This document shows, piece after piece, positions 10,106-22,309 of a DNA stretch of 64,000 nt. Position numbers and translations under genes: made by a program. This DNA is from Phytophthora sp. 'mugwort' (lineage: Eukaryota > Oomycota > Peronosporomycetes > Peronosporales > Peronosporaceae): contig JAUCEF010000006.1 in NCBI GenBank assembly GCA_033558025.1, positions 5,022,001 through 5,086,000 of the forward strand. Reading direction: 5' to 3'. The first letter of the stretch is position 1, and every line of letters starts with the position of its first letter. Under the pieces are notes generated by a model that was given only the letters and a program-made list of their open reading frames with translations, ran no database searches and was not told the origin of the DNA.

Positions 10106-11941
10106 ATTAACAATTGCCCCAGTGATTTAGGGGTTATACGGCTACTCGCCAATACACATAGAGGCTGCGAGCGTGAGGGGATGCGAGAGTGGGTGGGTGG
10201 AGTTTGAACGGCTCGGTGCATTTTTTCCGCTGGATGCCAGTTGCAACTGAAGTGGACATTCGCTTGGGAAGGCTAGATAGAGCATAGATTGAGTTTGACC
10301 TTCCTGTGCCAAGCTGCTTCGGTGATTGGCATCAAGAGCTGGGATGCCTGTCGGCAATCACTGCTGATGGTATTTTTGTTATTTGCTTTCGCGCGTGGCA
10401 TTAATTAATTTCTTTCTTTTATTATTGTTGCGTGTGTGCATCAGTTGTACATGTAAGACTGCGAACTGTCTTTATTGTGTGTTGGGTTGTTTATTGACAT
10501 CATAAGGTAAACCAAGCTGCTCGTTTTCGAGGTCGCTTTGTTCCAGCCGTTGAGAACAAATGGCAAGATGCCGTGCTTGAAGAATTCGTGATCATTGCGG
10601 TGGCTGTGCCAAGGTATGCAGGCGTCATATTGGTCATTTGACACTCAGCCATTTCGCTCGAGACCCAAGCGTTCTCAATGGCAACTTCCCGGCTGCAGGC
10701 GAGTCTAAACACTCTCTGCAGCAAGACGCTTAAAGCGTTCAAGATGTTGTTGAAGTGCGTCTTGCTGATTCTTCAGTATATACTTGGTTGTCAACATCGG
10801 CAACACTCAACAAACTCGCAAGATGGCGAAAGCCTTGCCTGAGTCTTTGCAAGAATTTACGCTGACGACTTCGCTGACCGTAAAGCGGATCTCAAGCTAT
10901 TCACGAAGGTATCAAACGACAAAGGATTTTGCAGTCCTTCTTTGTGTTCGGGACCGTCAAACCCTGGCTTACCGAGGTCACACAAATCTAAATTGTTCTC
11001 GACGAACTGCTGCGTACGTCGACGAAGACCATAAAGCACGTCGCGAGTCTTGGGGCATGACGTTCAATTGGAATTTGTTGTGTTGTTGTAGTTGCTCCTT
11101 GCTGAGCAATATCTAGATTCATTGTGCTGGACGTCGAAACGGCGCCGGTGTGGCCACGAGGAAAGAGCACCTGCGCAGCTTTTGGTTACGTATTTCACGA
11201 AAATATTTGACTTGGGGCCAGCAACAATAGTCAACTGGAACTTTTCGTTCGTGTTGGAAAGTAGGGGGTTGTATTGCGTGCCCCCCCCCCCGGTCGGGAA
11301 ATTCCATTTTCATTCTGATTAGGGTCGCCGCTTTTGCTAGGAAGCAGATAAGAGCGCTTTACCGACAGCGTTTGGGCTGCTGCCACGTCGTCGCAAGCGA
11401 GGTTTATTGCGTTGGGCCGTGTTGCCACTAAACTTGGTTTGGGAAGTGTGAAAATATCTGGACACAACCGTTTTTGCTCTTCTAGAAGGGTCTGATTAGT
11501 ACTGTTCACGAGGTTGGAATCGGTCGAGAACCATTCTCTTACAGTTGCTCAGTGAATTTATTCACCATGCCTTTAAGCGGTTCAGATCGTAAGCGGTGAC
11601 TCATTCATTCCCTTGATGCTGTCGTAGTCGGGTATATTTAGGTCCACTGGAGTGATTTGAAGCCGACGCTTAATTTCGCTCTGACAAAATGTTCTGTGAT
11701 AAATGCGTGCCAGTGCATCCTCCGCTTGTCTTATTGTAAACGCCTTAATACGAAAAGTGTAGGAAGGTAAAAGCACCATCCAGCTTTTCTTGCGCAAATC
11801 TTCTAAACCTACCAATCAAGTGATTTCCCGCCACTCCATTGGTCGAAACAAAACAAAAAACAGAAACAAGTTGAACCGCATCGCATCCGTTGTGCGCACT
11901 TTAACGGCTGCCAGACGACTTTCACTCTTGACGGCGGCAAC
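10106..11941. other. Intergenic; possible small minus-strand gene at 11582-11815
   Basis: The 3' flank of the oxidoreductase has a TACATGTA at 10448. Nothing from 10440 to 11560 is recognisable as a gene. A 77-codon frame on the minus strand (11815 to 11582, containing RQAEDALARIYHRTFCQSEIKRRLQ) reads like a genuine protein and would be divergent from the kinesin gene, but no family is recognised. A run of Cs lies at 11281-11291. Confidence 0.3.
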
Positions 11942-14900
11942 ATGCGCCGCGCACTGAAGCCTCCACCAGCGCCAGCCTCCACCTTCCAGCGCCCTGCGTC
12001 CACCGACTCGGACAACGACTCGCTAGACGAGCACAGATCCGTCTCCAGCGCCGAGGACGCGCGTGTGAGGCCGCTGGAGACGCCCATGAAGCCCAGAAAG
12101 GACGGCAGCGTGCGCGTCGCCGTCCGGATCCGGCCCAAGCTTCCGCGCGAGTTTGCGCGTAATGCCGCCACATGCGTGCAGAGGTCTAAGGAGACGGACA
12201 AAGCAATTGAGCTGAGCGACGGAGTCACCGGCGAACGGAAATTCACGTGCGAGCATTTAATTTGTGGTATTTCATTGATTTTTTTGCCAGGTTATTGACG
12301 ATTTGTTTTTCTTTCAGTTTTGACCACGTGTTCCCTCAAGGCACGAAGCAGACGGAGCTGTATGACGAGGCGCTGGACCCGTGGATGGCGTCGTTCCTGC
12401 AGGGATTCAACGTGACGGTAATCGCATACGGACAGACGGGCTCGGGCAAGACGTACACCATGGGCAACAGCATGCCGTCGACGTCGATGATGGCCAACAG
12501 TTTGTTTTCCAGATCGCCCTCGAGTGATGACAGCAGCGACGAAGAAACTGCAACAACGCTGGACAGTGACGAGGGCCTGATCCCGAGGTTTTTGCATCAA
12601 CTGTTCACGAAACTGAACGACTCCAGGAGCAACTACCAGCTGTCGGTGTCATTCTTGGAGATTTACGGAGAGGATATTCACGACTTGCTAGAAGGTCCGG
12701 AGGTGCAGAGATTGAATAGACGGTCGGAACCGCTGCAGTTGAGGGAGAACAAGAAGAACGGTGTGTGGGTGCAAGGACTGACGGAGGTGCGAGTGTCTAA
12801 TAGACAGGAGGCCATGGAGCAGATGCGCCGAGGATCGCTGCGACGAATCACTGCCAGCACACAAATGAACGAACGGTCGAGTCGATCGCACGCTGTGTAC
12901 ACGGTGAAGATCATCCAACGAGTGTCTGAACAGGAATCTAAGAAGATCCCCTCTGCGCCCAATAACCAGGATACGTCGGATATAAGGAGGCTCACGGCTA
13001 CAACTGCGTCTGTCTCGCCTTGTGGTGAAGACATTGGGCCAGTGCCCTCAGAATCAGATGCAGTGATTGTATCAAAACTCACATTTGTGGACCTGGCAGG
13101 CAGCGAGCGGTTAAAAAAGACGCATGCAGAAGGTGAACGCATGAAGGAGGGTATTCAAATTAACGTCGGCCTGTTCGCTCTAGGGAATGTCATTAACGCG
13201 CTCGGCGACGAGAAGCGTCGGTCATCGTCACAGGTACACGTCCCGTACCGGTCCTCGAAGCTGACGCGGTTGCTTCAAGACGCGCTTGGTGGAAACAGCA
13301 GGACACTTTTCATGTAAATATGTTGGTTGACCGTAGTGGCTTGAATTATCACGGCTACCACTGACCTGCAGTTGTTGTGTTTGCAGTGCATGCGTATCTC
13401 CCGCAGACTCAAACGCAAACGAGACCTTAAATACGCTTCAGTATGCCAACCGTGCCAAGAACATCCAAAACAAGGCTGTGAAGAATATCGACAGTCGGTC
13501 GGCCGAAGTAGTGAATTTGAAGGCCTTTAACCAGCTTTTGTGTCGCGAGCTTGTCAAGGCAATTTTGGGTGAAGGGGGCCTTGTTGATGTGGATAACCTA
13601 ACGGAAACTTGCATGGCGAACCCAAAGGTGTTAGCGTACTTGAATAGGATTGAGCAGCTTCCAGCGTCAGTTGGTTTGGAGTCCTCTAGCGATGAACGCT
13701 TGTTCGAGACGCGGCGCCTTGTGCATGGGCTCACCACTTATCTTCACGGGTTGGTGCCGAATGATGGGTACCGGCGTACAGCATCTCTGACGAGCTTGCA
13801 TGAAGATGAAGTCGAAAACATCCAGCTCCAGGATGAAAGTTTGGACCTCATCAGCGACAGTGGCTCCTCAGTAGCCATCTTGGAAGAACAAAGACTCGAT
13901 TCCGATGAAGCTTTAGTGACGCCTTATCCGCTGGGGAAACTATGCCGTACATTGGAGATCATGAACGCTGCGTTTGAAATGCATGAGATCCAACAATTTG
14001 AAAAGCGCCAGAAAGAATCATACAGAGCCAGAATCACCAACTTGGAAACGCGGTATCACCGTCAAAACTTGTTGCGAAAAGGACTGTCGGACATGATAGA
14101 AAGGATGCGAACATGGCTCTCTTCACCTGCATTGAATCAAACATCAGGTGCAAAAAAGACTGTCGGTCACAATGTGGAGGAAGCTATTAAGAGATTAGAA
14201 TTGATGGATATCGAGATGGAGGAGATACAGCGCAAAAAAACCGCGCTGGTTTCTAAACTGGAGGTGGAGATAATGCGCTGCCAAAAGGAGTGGAAAGCGA
14301 AGCAGACCCAGATTGAACGGATGAGGGAGGCACCAGATGAAGCAACGACTAACGCACTAAACGTGTTGACGCGCAGGACCGAAGTTAAGGTATTATTATC
14401 ACGGGGCAGCATTTTTGCTTTAGTTGTATTATTTGAGGCTGATGCATTCATTGTTTTGTTTTTGAAGGTTCGCTTTGATGGCTATGATTTAGACAGCATT
14501 TTAGAGTACCTGAAGGATGAAGAAAAAGAAATGGCGGCCTTCATTGATGAAGACGACGCAGCAATATCGTTTATGTCGCCACTGTTTACGAAGGAAGAGT
14601 TGTCTTCGTCGCAATCTCGCGAGCTTTTGTCGATGATTCAGGACCAGCTTCGGGTATGTGTCTCTATTACTCACACGTGTCTGTGCTGGATCAATTACAT
14701 ATGCACATGTGTTTTTGTAGATCGCTTTTGACAAGGAAGCCCTCGAGGCTTCAATGAACAAAGAGCTACGGAAACGAGCGCAGTTGTTTCAGAATATCGC
14801 GAACGGGCTGATGGCGTGTGATCGTTGTGAGGTGACCGAACAAGAGTTTATGGAGAAGAATGAGCAAAACCTGAAGGACTGCGAAGATAGTATTTCCCAG

Positions 14901-17432
14901 ATTCGTGATGCAATGCGTGCCAAGCAAAGCCAACGGGCATCAATGACAGAAATACTCGATTCGATCAAGTCTCTAGATGCAGCAAAGAGCTTGATTCGAA
15001 GGCTTATCGTGGAAATTTACTCGCATTGGAGGATTTACACGGTATTTGAAGAAGAAGAGGATATGAGGAAACAGCGAGAAGCCAGAGAAGGTATGAATCA
15101 GACTTTGGCATTGATGGAGGCTGATATGAGCAAGAAGGTAGAGAAGCTCCAGGCGAAGTATGACATGGACGTGCAGTGCGCGTTTCAGATTGTGACGAGT
15201 TTTAACGATGCTGTACGGTCGAATGAGCACTTTCAGGTACATGAATCCTCGCCGGAAGCGGAAGCACTCAGTAGTATTGCTACATTGAAGGAGCGTGAAA
15301 GGATGCTCGTCGGTCAGCTGGCAGAAAAGGAAGATCAAATGGCGGCAATGCGTGCAGAATTGGACCGCTTTCAAGCGTCAGTAAGAAGCATGGAGATGAA
15401 GGAGGAATCTTTTCGCTTGATGAGTGTACGTTCCTATCTTTTGAGTCTCCTATATCGTTGAATCTGCTGACCGATTAGTGCGTTGCATTACCAGAGATGC
15501 CAAGAGATTTGGAAGGAATTGGGTCTAAACGAGGAAGACCAGGCCAGCAAGTTCCAAGACATCAACGCACTCTTGGTAAGAAAATGTTCTGAAGAGTTAG
15601 AAGGATTAACAGCCGCTCGAGAGAAGCTCCAAGCGCGAATCGATGATTGCTATCGTGTTGTAAACCGGATGGAATCTATCCTCCGTGTGGTCGATCGCGT
15701 GGATATTCGATCACTTCCGTCCGTAGCTGGAGTAACACTGCTCGAGCAAGAGAAGTATCTACTTACGCTACGAAACCGACTGTCGAATGATTTGTGGCAA
15801 CGGGTAAATGCTCGTATTCGAACATCCGAAGGGATTCGGGAGTTAGCAGATAGTCTCCAAGTGAGATCGAACAAGGATTTTCGCCATGTTTCTCAAGACG
15901 AAGTTGATAACTTCGAAGCGGATATTTTTTATTCGGCAACTACAGCGCTGGTTTCATTGAAACACTTTCAGAAGAATAAGGATTCTGCTGACGCACTCGA
16001 TCAAGTATTGGAGAGCTTAAACGGCGGGGACAGTATCTCCAATTCATCTCTGCAGCGGGATGAGCTTCTTTTTACTGCGTTGCTGAAAGAGAAGACAAAG
16101 CGGATAGCCGAGCTGGAAGAGTCCTTGGCGGCCATCAGGGCAGTGGCGCGAAAAGCACGATTATCTCGGGATGGCATCGTGTCAGTGATCAAGGCCTTAC
16201 GAGATGGTGAAGGTCCCGAATATAGTGAAATAGATGCCAACGGAACGGACGTTTTTAAGGAACTTTGTGCTTGGATTCTCCAAACGGGCGGCCAGCTTGA
16301 CGTCAGCAGGAATGGGCTGGATATCCTAGCTAAGGTGAGCAGGGCTTTTGAAGAGGTTCAAGCAGGACGATTGAATGCAGTTGACTTTCTTCAGAGAACT
16401 CGAGAAGAAGCAGTAATGTTGGCACACGACATAACTGTTTGCGATGAAGTGGACGATGATGAAGCCTCAACACAACGTCATTTCACTTTCTCGCTACCTC
16501 AGATTTCGGACAATTTGCATGACAATAAAAGCTTTATGGACACTCTCGCTACTGGCAAGGACATATTGAATGGTCTGAGCGAGCCTGTTGAAAGCGTGTT
16601 GCGGAGCTTGTTCTACTCGATGAATGACGACTTCGCAGCCTTTGGCATCGACACGGAGGAGCAGCGAGTGAGTTTCTTCTTGGGCTCGAAGGACAAAGGA
16701 CAGGAGGCGCGGCGTGAAATTCTAGACAAATACGCAGTTCTATCGTCCACTTCGGAGGATGAGAAGAAGAAAGAAAACCCACCAGCCTTCGTGATTTTGC
16801 CAAGGTGCAATGACTCCTTTCTGTCCAGACTTGACCCTGCGTTTAAGGAGTTCTGTTGGGTCTACTCAGTGTCGTTCGGAAATCTACAGTTGCAGAGGCT
16901 TCGGGCCTCGTTCGCAGACATGAAAGAAGTTAAACGCACTGTGAAGAGCACGCAAAACAGACTTCGATCTTTGCAGAAAATCATGAAGATCTTTAACAAA
17001 ATCAACGACTTCAAGGCTAAGATCGCAGAGTTTGAAACAAGTGCCAGTCAGAAGGAACGCTTGTTTGGCAACTCTCTCAGGCTACTGGAGGAGGAACGCT
17101 TTCGCAAAATGGCAGCCAAGCATTATCCAAACCTACTCGCATCCCTTCGCAAGGAAGTTACACGGTGGCTCGAGAATGAAGATGGCGAGTATGATCTCAG
17201 TGTACTCGGCGAGGACCTTAAGACCCTGCTACTGGATATGATGAACACAAACACTGGTCTCATGCATCTGGACTTGGGAACTGTACGTCGTCCTTCGAAG
17301 CACACCCTGACACCCAACTCGAGCAGCTCTAATCTCCAAGCGACCGCTAGTAGCAGTGGTCAGCGAGCTACCACCCCTGCTCGTGGTCGCACCCAGTCGC
17401 TGAATAATCGTGCGCACACCCCTCGAGCTTAA
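11942..17432 (+). CDS. Kinesin-4 motor fused to a PRC1/MAP65/Ase1-type microtubule bundler
   Basis: Six exons join in frame: 11942-12246, 12318-13313, 13387-14389, 14468-14653, 14721-15425 and 15495-17432, with GT-AG introns of 67-78 nt, giving about 1,710 residues. Residues about 40-460 are a kinesin motor: AYGQTGSGKTYTMG (P-loop near 140), NERSSRSHA (switch I, near 289), DLAGSERLKKT (switch II, near 360), and GLFALGNVINALGD and ACVSPADSNANETLNTLQYANRA, both typical of kinesin-4. Coiled coil follows to about 1065. From RCQEIWKELGL (about 1066) the protein reads as PRC1/MAP65. This includes a spectrin-type block, IFNKINDFKAKIAEFE, then LLEEERFRKMAAKHYPNL and a basic Ser/Thr/Arg tail. In animals KIF4A binds PRC1 to set antiparallel overlap length at the spindle midzone. 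Here both partners appear to be one polypeptide. No stop, promoter gap or start separates the halves. Splice sites are inferred, not proven. Confidence 0.85.
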
Positions 17433-17589
17433 GATCTTGACGTCGTGGTCGACACATGTATGGATGATTGAACAGTACAACAACTTAGATAAGTAAACAT
17501 AAGCAACACGTATTTAAAACAAATCAGTCGAATGCATTATGAGATTCTTATGATGAGAGATGGCGCATAGCACACAGCTTATGAATGTC

Positions 17590-18653
17590 TTATGTAAGTT
17601 TAGCACTCTGCGCCTGGTACTTCTGATACTTGCTGGACAGCTCCCACCCAAGACCGATAAACACGACGGCCACGCCGAGCCACGACATGAGACTGAGCTC
17701 GTGTCCGTACCAAACGACGGAGAACAAGATCGTGAAAAACTTGCGTGTGGTGGTGATCGTAGTACACGTGAGTGCCGAGAACTGCTGGATGGTGAAATAG
17801 ATGAAGTTTTGACCCAACGCGCTGCACACGGAAAAGTAGAAGACCGAGTTGAGGATGGCCGGGTTCTCAATGCAAAAGAAGAACCCTTCGAGCGCCTGAC
17901 CCGTAACCAACGCCCCAATGCCCGTGTAGATGACGGCCCAAATGTTGGTATTGAGCATTTGCTGGTGTACCGAGGGGCGCAGTTGGTGCGCAATCTCCTC
18001 CTGCTTGGGACCCGAAATGCCGTCCAGAGTAAGCGACGAGAAGAGCAGCAGCAGACCGTACGTGCTGTTCTCGCGCTCGGCATGCTTGGCTGAGGCCTTG
18101 CCCAGCTGGAACACGGCGATGCCCGAGGTGATGACCAACACGCAGATGTAGTCGCGCAATGTGTACTTCTTGCGGCGGATGAGCACGCCCATGAGCATGA
18201 CGGGGATCATCTTGCACGACTTGCCCAGTGCCTGTGTGGGGAAGCTCACATGCTTCAAGGCCTCGTTACTGCACAGCATGGCGCCCAGGTAGGCGGCGGC
18301 CGTGAAAGCAAACGGGGCCAGTGGCATGCGCGCGCGCTCGGGTTTCCACACGAAGGTGGCGGCGTAGGCCACCAATGAGTTGGTCACGCACTGCACGAAA
18401 AGCATGAAGAGCGTAGATGTAAACTTGTCGCCACTTGGAGATCGATACGTGAAGCTGGTAAGACATGGCAAATAAATGTGTAAGTTTTAAGGGATGATTG
18501 GGATGTGGAAATTTGGTTGTGTAAGTTGCGTTACATTTTCTCCTGAAAGATGCCATAGCTGAGGTAGCACGTGTAGATGCCGCCGATGCAGATGAGCAGG
18601 TTCAAGATGCTCGAGTCGCGCGGACTCGACGCGTACAGCACCGTCCGACCCAT
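17590..18653 (-). CDS. SLC35B1-type ER nucleotide or nucleotide-sugar transporter (UAA family)
   Basis: Two exons on the minus strand: 18653-18535 (ATG at 18653) and 18454-17590, joined over an 80-nt GT-AG intron (18534-18455), giving 327 residues. The joined sequence reads YGIFQEKIFTYRSPSGDKF at the junction, the typical start of this family after the first membrane helix. Further blocks include the helix-rich NEALKHVSFPTQALGKSCKMIPVM, with the conserved K-S-K-P/M-type motif, and TLDGISGPKQEE. About ten hydrophobic segments can be traced. Members move UDP-galactose/UDP-glucose or, in mammals, exchange ATP and ADP across the ER membrane; which one cannot be told from sequence. A C-terminal KKxx ER-retrieval signal is not seen (it ends SAKLT). 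It shares a 290-base intergenic region with the divergent RNA-binding gene. Confidence 0.87.
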
Positions 18654-18943
18654 GATACCTTCGATCTAAGGAGTTGACTAATGGCTCAACTCGACTCGGC
18701 CACGTGTACGGTAAAGGTTGGTGACGGTCGCACGAAAGTTACAACAGTTCCTGTGTGGGTCACATAAAACAATTATGGTGCCTGTTTGGGTTACTGTACC
18801 CAAATTATGTATCCATAATAAATATATTTATTCATTTAATATTTCGATAGAAATAATAGACTAGTGTACGTGTCCACCAATCTGGTGTCTGTCTACCAAC
18901 CAGCAATTATGGCGCAGTCTTCAATAGTTGCCGCTTAGACACG
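18654..18943. promoter_or_regulatory. Divergent intergenic (probable bidirectional promoter) region
   Basis: This 290-base gap separates the start codons of the transporter (minus) and the RNA-binding protein (plus), so it must hold both promoters. The AT-rich core at about 18760-18860 is the lowest-GC part. No strong initiator consensus was found for either gene. Confidence 0.5.
18909..18938 (+). promoter_or_regulatory. Nine-codon upstream reading frame
   Basis: An ATG at 18909 opens a short frame (MAQSSIVAA, stop TAG at 18936) that ends five bases before the main ATG at 18944. If it lies in the transcript it could limit translation of the RNA-binding protein. The transcript start is unknown. 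Confidence 0.35.
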
Positions 18944-20149
18944 ATGCGGTCCAACGACAGCCAGAAGATCATCGTTGTGGGCATTCCCAAGACGCTGGAT
19001 GACGCGCAGCTGTCCGAGCTTTTCAGCGAGTTCGGCGCTGTGGCCGATGCCAAAGTGGTGTTTGATGCGGCGTCGAACACGTCGCGCGGCTTCGGTTTCG
19101 TGACGTTCACGGCCGGTTCAGCCATGCGCGCAGCGGTCAAGGGCATGAACAAGAAGGTGGTGGAGGGCCGCACTTTGAATGTGCGGCAGCTGGTGCCTAA
19201 GGACGAGTTCCAGGCGCAGAAGAAGGAGGTACCTGACGCGAGCCAGCGGCCGTGCTGGCTGCTGCGCAAGGGCAAGTGCTCCAAGGGCGCCAATTGTCCC
19301 TTCTCGCACGACATCAAGGACGGCGAGTTCGGCAACTGCTTTGAGTTTGTGCAAACGGGCGAGTGCAAACGCGGGGACACGTGCAAGTTTTCCCATCCAC
19401 AAAAAGAGGGGGATGAAGAAGATGAGGAAAAAGAAGAGAACGAGAAGAAGGCGCCAAAAATTGTGGAGAAGCGAGTGTGCTACAGCTTCCAGAATGGGAG
19501 ATGTCATAGGGGAAAAAAGTGTATGTATGCCCACGAGCTGCTGGAGAAAGGAACGGAAAGTGGTGTGAAGGGCAAGAAGGAGAAGACGGATCCGTTCGAG
19601 ATGGTAAATGAGAAGAGTGAGGCGGGCAAGAAACGGAGACGACCAGAGGAGGAGGAGAGTGAGGAGGAGGAGATGGAGGTGAAGCAGAAGAAGAAGTTAC
19701 CGGCGGCAGCGGGACTTGCGGCACATGTGAACAGCTTCATGACCAGTCAGAAGCCGGCAGTGCAGCAGAAGCCGAAACCGCAGCAAAAACAGGAAAAGGT
19801 GCAGAATGCGGGGCCAAAGAAGTTCGAATGGAAGGCCAAGCTGCAGGTCGCTGGTCAAAAACAGGAGCATCAACAGAATGTGGTGCAAGGATACTATGAT
19901 CAAGAGAAGGAAATGAAGCAGCGTCCGCAGAAGAAGATGAAGACGGAGACGATCGACATGGGTGGTGCGTTTGATGACGTCTCGGATGACGAAGGTCCAG
20001 TCCGTGGTGGTAAGAAAAAAAAGGTGGACAAGGAGACGCTGCGTGCCAACCGAGAGAAGCTGAAGCAGGAGCGACGCGCGAAGCGAAGTGCGAAGAAGAC
20101 GGCACTATCAAAGCTGCTGACCAAGGGCGAAGTTGAGCTGAATACTTGA
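18944..20149 (+). CDS. RNA-binding protein with one RRM and three CCCH zinc fingers
   Basis: 401 residues, one exon. Residues about 8-82 form an RRM: KIIVVGIP is RNP2 and RGFGFVTF is RNP1. Three CCCH fingers follow: CWLLRKGKCSKGANCPFSH (C-x7-C-x5-C-x3-H), CFEFVQTGECKRGDTCKFSH (x8-x5-x3) and CYSFQNGRCHRGKKCMYAH (x7-x5-x3). The second and third are split by an acidic Glu/Asp/Lys run. The C-terminal half is Lys/Glu/Gln-rich, with nuclear-localisation-like KKRRRP and KKKKV runs. This architecture suggests a nuclear RNA-binding role in processing or export, but the exact orthologue is not clear. The start at 18944 is the first ATG giving a complete RRM. A short upstream frame precedes it. Confidence 0.85.
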   Translation: MRSNDSQKIIVVGIPKTLDDAQLSELFSEFGAVADAKVVFDAASNTSRGFGFVTFTAGSAMRAAVKGMNKKVVEGRTLNVRQLVPKDEFQAQKKEVPDASQRPCWLLRKGKCSKGANCPFSHDIKDGEFGNCFEFVQTGECKRGDTCKFSHPQKEGDEEDEEKEENEKKAPKIVEKRVCYSFQNGRCHRGKKCMYAHELLEKGTESGVKGKKEKTDPFEMVNEKSEAGKKRRRPEEEESEEEEMEVKQKKKLPAAAGLAAHVNSFMTSQKPAVQQKPKPQQKQEKVQNAGPKKFEWKAKLQVAGQKQEHQQNVVQGYYDQEKEMKQRPQKKMKTETIDMGGAFDDVSDDEGPVRGGKKKKVDKETLRANREKLKQERRAKRSAKKTALSKLLTKGEVELNT

Positions 20150-22309
20150 TCGAGTTTGACGACAATGTCGTACATGATATTCATGTACTTCGAAGTACAA
20201 ACGCAAGATGCCTAATACTTGGAATAGTAGAGTCAGGGATAAAAAAAGAAGGAACGAATGTATCTATCTCGCATTGACGTACATGTACATGTATACTGCA
20301 ATGAATATCGATCTTAATGTTTGTAGCGATGGCTGCGAGATCAGGAAAAGCAAGTGGCTCCATGATTGAACAGTAATCTGGCCTGGTTTTACATCGTCTT
20401 TTTGCGTGCTGCTGCTGAACAGCCGTACACGTTTCCTTAATTGAGAAAGCATAGGGACAATACTCTCGCAGTAATTACTCGGTTGCCGAAAGAAAAATTG
20501 CGCTGCAAGCTTTTTTCTGCTTCATTTCGACCGGATGATTCCCTCCTCGAAGTAAGATTTCCGTCTGTTAAACAGGGTCCTGCTGGAAAGAATCGAAAGC
20601 GCTGCCTTTAGGCACCAACGACGATCTGCAGTGAGATAACTCGCGATTTCATGCGCAATTCCGAAGGCAAAAGATTTCCAAGAGCGTGACCCTTTTGTAA
20701 ATACTGGCTGCTGGTTACCAGAGTGACGATCTGTGCGGGACTTACGTTACTTTTTGCAGCAGCTCCTACAGCTGGATGATTGTATGTGGCAAGATACACA
20801 ACAGCAAATGCGACCCCATCTTTCTCTACAGAGCTTCCAAATTGTAGCAAACCCATCGACGGCATTACACTTCCATGCTGTACAGTTACTGTCGTTATTT
20901 CAATATTGTTCATGGAGAGATCTCCAAGTGCAAACGCTGCTCGTAATCTTTCGGGGCAAATGGTGCTTGCTCCCTGACAGCGATGCCAGACAAAACGTGC
21001 ACAAGATGTGTATAGCTTCGACAATGCACAATTGCGAAATAGTATACGACTTAGGCAAACGTCGACTCCATCGTCAAACACTCTGATGCTACATGCCACT
21101 CCTTATCCCCAATATTTCTACAGATTGACCGGAGCAGCGACGTAGAGCACTTAAACCCATGTCTGACAAATAAGCTTAGCCTTCCCACCCACAGGATGTT
21201 ATTCAGTTTCACGTTTCCATACACTACATTTTTCGCTCAACTCGAGCTCTGCCTGGACCACGAGTCTCTACGTCTGATGCTTCTTATTTGGTGCGCGTTC
21301 AATGAGGTCGTCGTTTGTTGCGTCCTCAGACACAATTAATGGCGAGCAGACATGCGAGGCACTGAAAATCTTGACGATGTTTGGGAGATTGAACTGGTGT
21401 CTACAACCACTTTTGTTCCTAATCCCCAAGCACCGCGGACACTGACCCAAAGGAGTCGGAAGCAAATTCGACAGGATCAAATGTACAATAGTAGTAGTTT
21501 ATACCAAGTTTAGTCTTCCACGGTAACTTTAAAAACTCGAATGGCTGTGGCCTCCATTGGGATCATGACTTTACCATGTTCGTTTCATACAATTTCCTTT
21601 TCAAATTTCAGCGCTAGCATTGCTTTCGTCTGGACCAACCGTTTCTCAGCTCGTCTGCGTATATTCTGCCGTCATTTTCTTTTGCGTACGTTGGTCTGCT
21701 ATCAATTGCTGCTTCCATTTTTTTTTAGCCTTACATCTTACTTACTTAAGTATTTTTTTTTTGGCATCGAAAAAAGTCAAATGACCCCTCCCTTCTAAAC
21801 CGTAATAAAAAAAATATTGGTAATTTACATCACTCGAAGTTTAACCCTCTAGATTAACTGTAATTCATGCATTATTGGTTAAGGCAATACCCTGTCCTGC
21901 GCTACCACCTTCTGGCAGTGCCACTTAAAGCCTTACCTCGTCCCCCTGAAAGAGGAAAGAACGCAATCAGGGTGCACGGCTGATTCGGCATGCCCAAACC
22001 TTGCAAATTAATACAGATAACCGCGTTCACGCCCAAGCGGTGACGACGCGAAGCGACCTAAGATTGCAGCTGATCAACTGTCAAATCTGCAAAACGACAC
22101 AATTCCGAACGCCCCCTTCGAAATTTATCGAACAAAGCACCCACTTTCTAGAAACTCTGACATTTTCTTTCAAGGAAACGTAAAACTTGTAAAATGTACT
22201 GCTGTTGTTGCAGTCATTGGATCGTCCACGATGTTTCACAGCCCGCTATGCACAGAACGAGTAATCACGACGCAAAAAATGGCACGCGTCGTAGTTGTCT
22301 CCACTACAT
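20150..22309. other. Intergenic; one possible minus-strand gene at 20608-21099
   Basis: A 163-codon frame on the minus strand (21099 to 20608) contains protein-like text (AVVYLATYNHPAVGAA, GNLLPSELRMKSRVIS). It has no recognised family, no clear signal peptide and no promoter support, so it is a hypothetical or decayed gene. Overlapping TACATGTA octamers lie at 20280 and 20286. The rest, 21100-22309, is AT-rich in places and shows nothing I can name. Confidence 0.3.

Noticed and set aside
17560..18093. A 177-codon forward frame opposite the SLC35B1-type gene
   Set aside because: Antisense shadow; the minus-strand frame has the membrane helices and conserved blocks.
19314..19724. A minus-strand frame rich in Pro and Ser inside the RNA-binding gene
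   Set aside because: It is the complement of the Glu/Lys-rich coding region and has no independent support.
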